Origin: Ryuthela nishihirai
Taxonomy: Eukaryota; Arthropoda; Arachnida; Araneae; Heptathelidae
Direction of reading: 5' to 3'
DNA length: 64,000 nucleotides
NCBI GenBank assembly: GCA_038380435.1
Contig: JAWZYU010000013.1
Coordinates: 9,809,901-9,873,900, forward strand
Shown piece by piece: positions 59,986-64,000 of this stretch. The first letter of the stretch is position 1. The number at the start of each line of letters is the position of its first letter. Under the pieces are notes generated by a model. That model saw only the letters and a list, made by a program, of their open reading frames with translations. It had not been told where the DNA came from and made no database searches. A program made the position numbers and the translations under genes.

Positions 59986-60600
59986 AGTTAATACTATTAA
60001 ATATCTTGGAGTACATTTGGACGCCAACTTCAAACGGCATACCCACACGAATATGCTTTCGCAAAGGATTAAGATTTCATTCATATAAACTATATTATTT
60101 AAGAAAAATTGTCTCTGACCGGTTTTTGATTCAACTATATATTGAATGGTTTTAGGCAGCTAATCAGTACGGTCTGGGAACGTATCTGTTTTCATTAAAT
60201 AATGTAATGTGTATACAAAACAAATTTCTAAATGTTATGGCTTTTTACCATAAAAGTAAACGTGAAAGAATAATTATTGATAATTTAATTATGTTACTGA
60301 GAAAATTATATATATCGTATTATATTTTACATTAATTCTCCCCCCCAACAAAAAAAACCCCCAATGCCATTGCAAAGAAAGGCAATTCTGCGTGATATGG
60401 ATTACAAATTTGTTGTATCCTTTAACGACGAAGTATGCCTTGGACATGCTTTGTTTTATGGACCAAGAATATTTAATCTCCTACCAATGAGCATCATTAG
60501 AAAAACATGAAAATGGATTTAAAAAGCAATTAAAATCTTTCTCGATGGATTTAAATAACGTTGAAGATTTATATAGATTTGATATTTAACAAAAAACACT
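59986..60600 (+). pseudogene. Remnant of a non-LTR reverse transcriptase C-terminus
   Basis: Three plus-strand frames together give LGVHLDANFKRHTHTNMLSQ (about 60005-60070), then YKLYYLRKIV, YGLGTYLFS and QNKFLNVMAFYHKSKRERII, and finally FNDEVCLGHALFYGPRIFNL with LPMSI (about 60415-60495). This is the thumb and post-thumb region of LINE or related RTs, where a YLG-DxN and a G-P-W/F-N-LP pattern are standard. Frameshifts and stops throughout; a relic of a family different from the LINE at 40.9-42.6 kb. Confidence 0.65.
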
Positions 60601-61409
60601 AAACCCATTAATTTTATATGTATGAGTTATCACTTAATACGAATTTCATAGGTACAAAGTTATTCAATCTTTGGGTTTTTGTTTTATGTAAATTTGCGTT
60701 TTCGTATCAGTGAACTGTAATAGGTTAGCAAGAGCTACGCATCACAGCACCTGCCAATGCATATTTTATTTCCAGGCGTTTCCGTTTTTTATTTTCGTTT
60801 CTCAACACGTTATTTTTTGCCTTTTTTTTTTAACTTCGTGCAGGTATTTACATTGAATGTGACTTCTTTCAGTAAGAGAGTAGCAACACGTGTATATGCA
60901 AGGCGTGCACCTGCTTATGAAGTAGAAATGATAACTTAGACTGCATAATTAATTTACATTTTGTGCTGTTCACGGTAGGATGAAGAAGTTCCTCATGCAT
61001 ATTGCATAGTGGAGTAATACTTGATTTGATAACTTTATTTGATAACTTTATTTACGTGATGACTGCCTCTAGCACTGCACTTTTCAACAAAAAGCTCAAT
61101 AACCCAAAAATTCTGAAAAAAAAAAATGGACTTTGGCAGTAAACGTCAGGCCTCCAAACACTGTAAAAGGAAGAAGATTCCTAGAATATCGTCATTTCCT
61201 GCCAGGTTGGAGCAAAATGAATACATTGTCGTCTTTGAGGATATCCGACTTCTGATGCCTTGCACTTTCATCAAGGCAAATGCATCAGGAGGACTGGGAG
61301 ACATTTAGAATGAGACTGCGGACTTAAGAGAGGGGGGGGGGGGAGTGAGGAAAAATATTCTTCTTCCACAATGAGAGAGATTGAACACGACAGCACTAGC
61401 AGCGGACAG
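60601..61409. other. Host intergenic DNA, no supported gene
   Basis: Contains T-rich (60780-60835) and A-rich tracts, a direct repeat TTTGATAACTTTATT (61023-61050) and a 12-nt G run at 61331. No gene recognised. Confidence 0.55.
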
Positions 61410-63690
61410 TGGAGAGGAAACCAATGAGAGATTGAACGTGAGAGTTTGATATCGAACAGTGCAAACTAGTGAGAGATTGAACGTGAGAGTTTGATATCGA
61501 ACAGTGCAAACTAGTGAGAGATTGAACGTGAGAGTGTTGATATCGAACAGTGGAGAGGAGACTAATGAGAGATTGAACGTGAGAGTTTGATATCGAACAG
61601 TGCAAACTAGTGAGAGATTGAACGTGAGAGTTTGATATCGAACAGTGCAAACTAATGAGAGATTGAGTGAGAGTGTTGATATCGAACAGTGGAGAGGAGA
61701 CTAATGAGAGATTGAACGTGAGAGTTTGATATCGAACAGTGCAAACTAGTGAGAGATTGAACGTGAGAGTTTGATATCGAACAGTGCAAACTAGTGAGAG
61801 ATTGAACGTGAGAGTGTTGATATCGAACAGTGCAAACTAATGAGAGATTGAATGTGAGAGTTTGATATCGAACAGTGCAAACTAATGAGAGATTGAACGT
61901 GAGAATGTTGATATCGAACAGTGCAAACTAATGAGAGATTGAACGTGAGAGTGTTGATATCGAACATGCAAACTAATGAGAGATTGAACGTGAGAGTGTT
62001 GATATCGAACAGTGGAGAGGAGACTAATGAGAGATTGAACGTGAGAGTTTGATATCGAACAGTGCAAACTAGTGAGAGATTGAACGTAAGAGTTTGATAT
62101 CGAACAGTGCAAACTAATGAGAGATTGAACGTGAGAGTGTTGATATCGAACAGTGGAGAGGAGACTAATGAGAGATTGAACGTGAGAGTTTGATATCGAA
62201 CAGTGCAAACTAGTGAGAGATTGAACGTGAGAGTTTGATATCGAACAGTGCAAACTAGTGAGAGATTGAACGTGAGAGTTTGATATCGAACAGTGCAAAC
62301 TAGTGAGAGATTGAACGTGAGAGTGTTCATATCGAACAGTGGAGAGGAGACTAATGAGAGATTGAACGTGAGAGTTTGATATCGAACAGTGGAGAGGAGA
62401 CTAATGAAAGATTGAACGTGAGAGTTTGATATCGAACAGTGCAAACTAGTGAGAGATTGAACGTGAGAGTTTGATATCGAACAGTGCAAACTAATGAGAG
62501 GTTGAACGTGAGAGTGTTGATATCGAACAGTGGAGAGGAGACTAATGAGAGATTGAACGTGAGAGTGTTGATATCGAACAGTGGAGAGGAGACTAATGAG
62601 AGGTAGAACGTGAGAGTTTGATATCGAACAGTGGAAACTAATGAGAGATTGAATGTGAGAGTTTGATATCGAAAGCGGAAACTAATGAGAGATTGAACGT
62701 GAGAATGTTGATATCGAACAGTGGAAACTAATGAGAGATTGAATGTGAGAGTTTGATATCGAACAGTGCAAACTAATGAGAGATTGAACGTGAGAGTGTT
62801 GATATCGAACAGTGGAGAGGAGACTAATGAGAGATTGAACGTGAGAGTTTGATATCGAACAGTGCAAACTAGTGAGAGATTGAACGTGAGAGTTTGATAT
62901 CGAACAATGCAAACTAATGAGAGATTGAACGTGAGAGTGTTGATATCGAACAGTGGAGAGGAGACTAATGAGAGATTTGAACGTGAGAGTTTGATATCGA
63001 ACAGTGCAAACTAGTGAGAGGTTGAACGTGAGAGTTTGATATCGAACAGTGAAAAACTAATGAGAGATTGAACGTGAGAGTGTTGATATCGAACAGTGCA
63101 AACTAATGAGAGATTGAATGTGAGAGTTTGATATCGAACAGTGCAAACTAATGAGAGATTGAACGTGAGAATGTTGATATCGAACAGTGGATAGGAAACT
63201 AATGAGAGATTGAACGTGAGAGTCTGATATCGAACAGTGCAAACTAATGAGAGATTGAACCTGAGAGTTTGATATCGAACATTGCAAACTAATGAGAGAT
63301 TGAACGTGAGAGTTTTGATATCGAACAGTGGAGAGGAGACTAATGAGAGGTAGAACGTGAGAGTTTGATATCGAACAGTGGAAACTAATGAGAGATTGAA
63401 TGTGAGAGTTTGATATCGAAAGCGGAAACTAATGAGAGATTGAATGTGAGAGTTTGATATCGAAAGCGGAAACTAATGAGAGATTGAACGTGAGAATGTT
63501 GATATCGAACAGTGGAAACTAATGAGAGATTGAATGTGAGAGTTTGATATCGAACAGTGCAAACTAATGAGAGATTGAACGTGAGAGTGTTGATATCGAA
63601 CAGTGCAAACGAATGAGAGATTGAACGTGAGAGGTTCATATCGAACAGTGGAAATTAATGAGAGATTGAATGTGAGAGCTTGATATCGAA
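61410..63690. repeat. About 46/52-bp minisatellite (AATGAGAGATTGAACGTGAGAG)
   Basis: Nearly fifty units of AATGAGAGATTGAACGTGAG followed by AGTTTGATATCGAACAGTGC and AAACT. A longer variant carries GTGTTGATATCG and GTGGAGAGGAGACT. The long variant recurs at near-regular intervals, giving a higher-order pattern of one long per two to four short units. TTGATATCGAA is a near-palindrome in each unit. Minus-strand frames are open in places because 45 is a multiple of three, but they code only for the repeat. Confidence 0.95.
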
Positions 63691-64000
63691 CATTCGAGTG
63701 GAAGGACTCCCCCAGAGTGTCAGCAATTGCTTTGGGATCAGCAATTGTCTGTCCATTGTGATTTGTTCTGAGCTGCGTTGCAATCTGGATTCCACCACGG
63801 TTTCGGAAAACGAGAAAACCGTGCCAAGTTTGAGGAATTGTTGATGCAGCTGCATCTATGAAACAGTCCGTTATCTCCGCTACTGCCACATTGGCACCTG
63901 GCTGACAGAGTGGTCATCGAGTTCAGAGAGCAGCTCAAAGTCACTGCAGTCAGCCCAATCAAGCCTCCACCGTGAGTCTTGTGAAGGGTTGCAAGGCTGC
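63691..64000 (-). pseudogene. Decayed LINE fragment (region before RT), runs off the window
   Basis: On the minus strand, frames give RWRLDWADCSDFELLSELDD (about 63964-63900), then FIDAAASTIPQT, PKPWWNPDCNAA (about 63800) and NGQTIADPKAIADTLGESFH just before the satellite. This order (WWNP-C block, then GxxIxDPxxIAxxLxxxF) is typical of the endonuclease-RT linker of Jockey/I-type LINEs. At least two frameshifts. The satellite replaces the RT that should follow, so the array arose next to or inside this element. Confidence 0.65.

Noticed and set aside
61396..63639. Long minus-strand frames of Ser/His/Leu repeats
   Set aside because: Products of the 45-46 bp satellite; no unique coding ends.

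Overview
The window looks like a piece of an animal (probably arthropod) genome. It joins an AT-rich, gene-dense large-DNA-virus block (1 to about 22,980) to repeat-dominated host sequence (about 23,000 to 64,000). The viral assignment rests on an intact P74/PIF-0-type envelope protein (17249-18742), a Pif1/RecD-like SF1 helicase (309-1571), an XRN-like 5'-3' nuclease (20954-22177), and a compact, intron-less layout on both strands with small overlaps. P74 plus a second helicase is the gene content expected of the arthropod-specific Naldaviricetes-type viruses (baculo-, nudi-, hytrosa-like). Nothing here fixes the family, and most other viral genes are not recognisable by eye. The ORFs are not visibly broken, so the block is either recently integrated, maintained, or a viral contig joined to host DNA.

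Viral block: 1-3721 holds a partial gene, the helicase, a tandem pair of related genes and an unknown minus-strand gene. 3722-4850 holds an inverted CRE-containing AT-rich region and a tandem array. 4853-10674 holds a four-member paralogous family (all minus strand, 267-272 aa) interleaved with tandem arrays and one four-pass membrane protein. 10941-14660 is a minus-strand cluster that includes a mucin-like membrane glycoprotein. 14750-18742 is a plus-strand run of small genes ending in P74. 19118-22975 holds a tiny membrane ORF, an unknown 379-aa protein, the nuclease and two small genes. Short tandem repeats sit in most intergenic gaps and even duplicate gene ends. Several starts carry a TAAG just upstream, like baculovirus late promoters.

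Host side: a roughly 75-105 bp satellite (23,480-26,005) is followed by a textbook arthropod-like RNA polymerase II promoter (CCAAT, CRE, TATA, TCAGT initiator; 26,085-26,200). Next comes a giant inverted repeat (arms 28078-32504 and 35289-39480) whose outer parts are 128-bp tandem repeats and whose inner 1.3 kb is nearly identical between arms and partly derived from a LINE. Its 2.8-kb loop carries an AT-rich, intron-containing leucine-rich-repeat gene on the minus strand. The layout resembles Foldback-type elements. To the right lie a decayed RNase H-bearing LINE, a better preserved LINE with an intact RT core, a mariner-like remnant, at least five copies of one tRNA-derived SINE, two further minisatellites (53.2-54.1 kb and 61.4-63.7 kb) and other LINE fragments. 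No intact cellular gene was found in 42.7-64 kb, and no rRNA, CRISPR or functional tRNA gene was seen.
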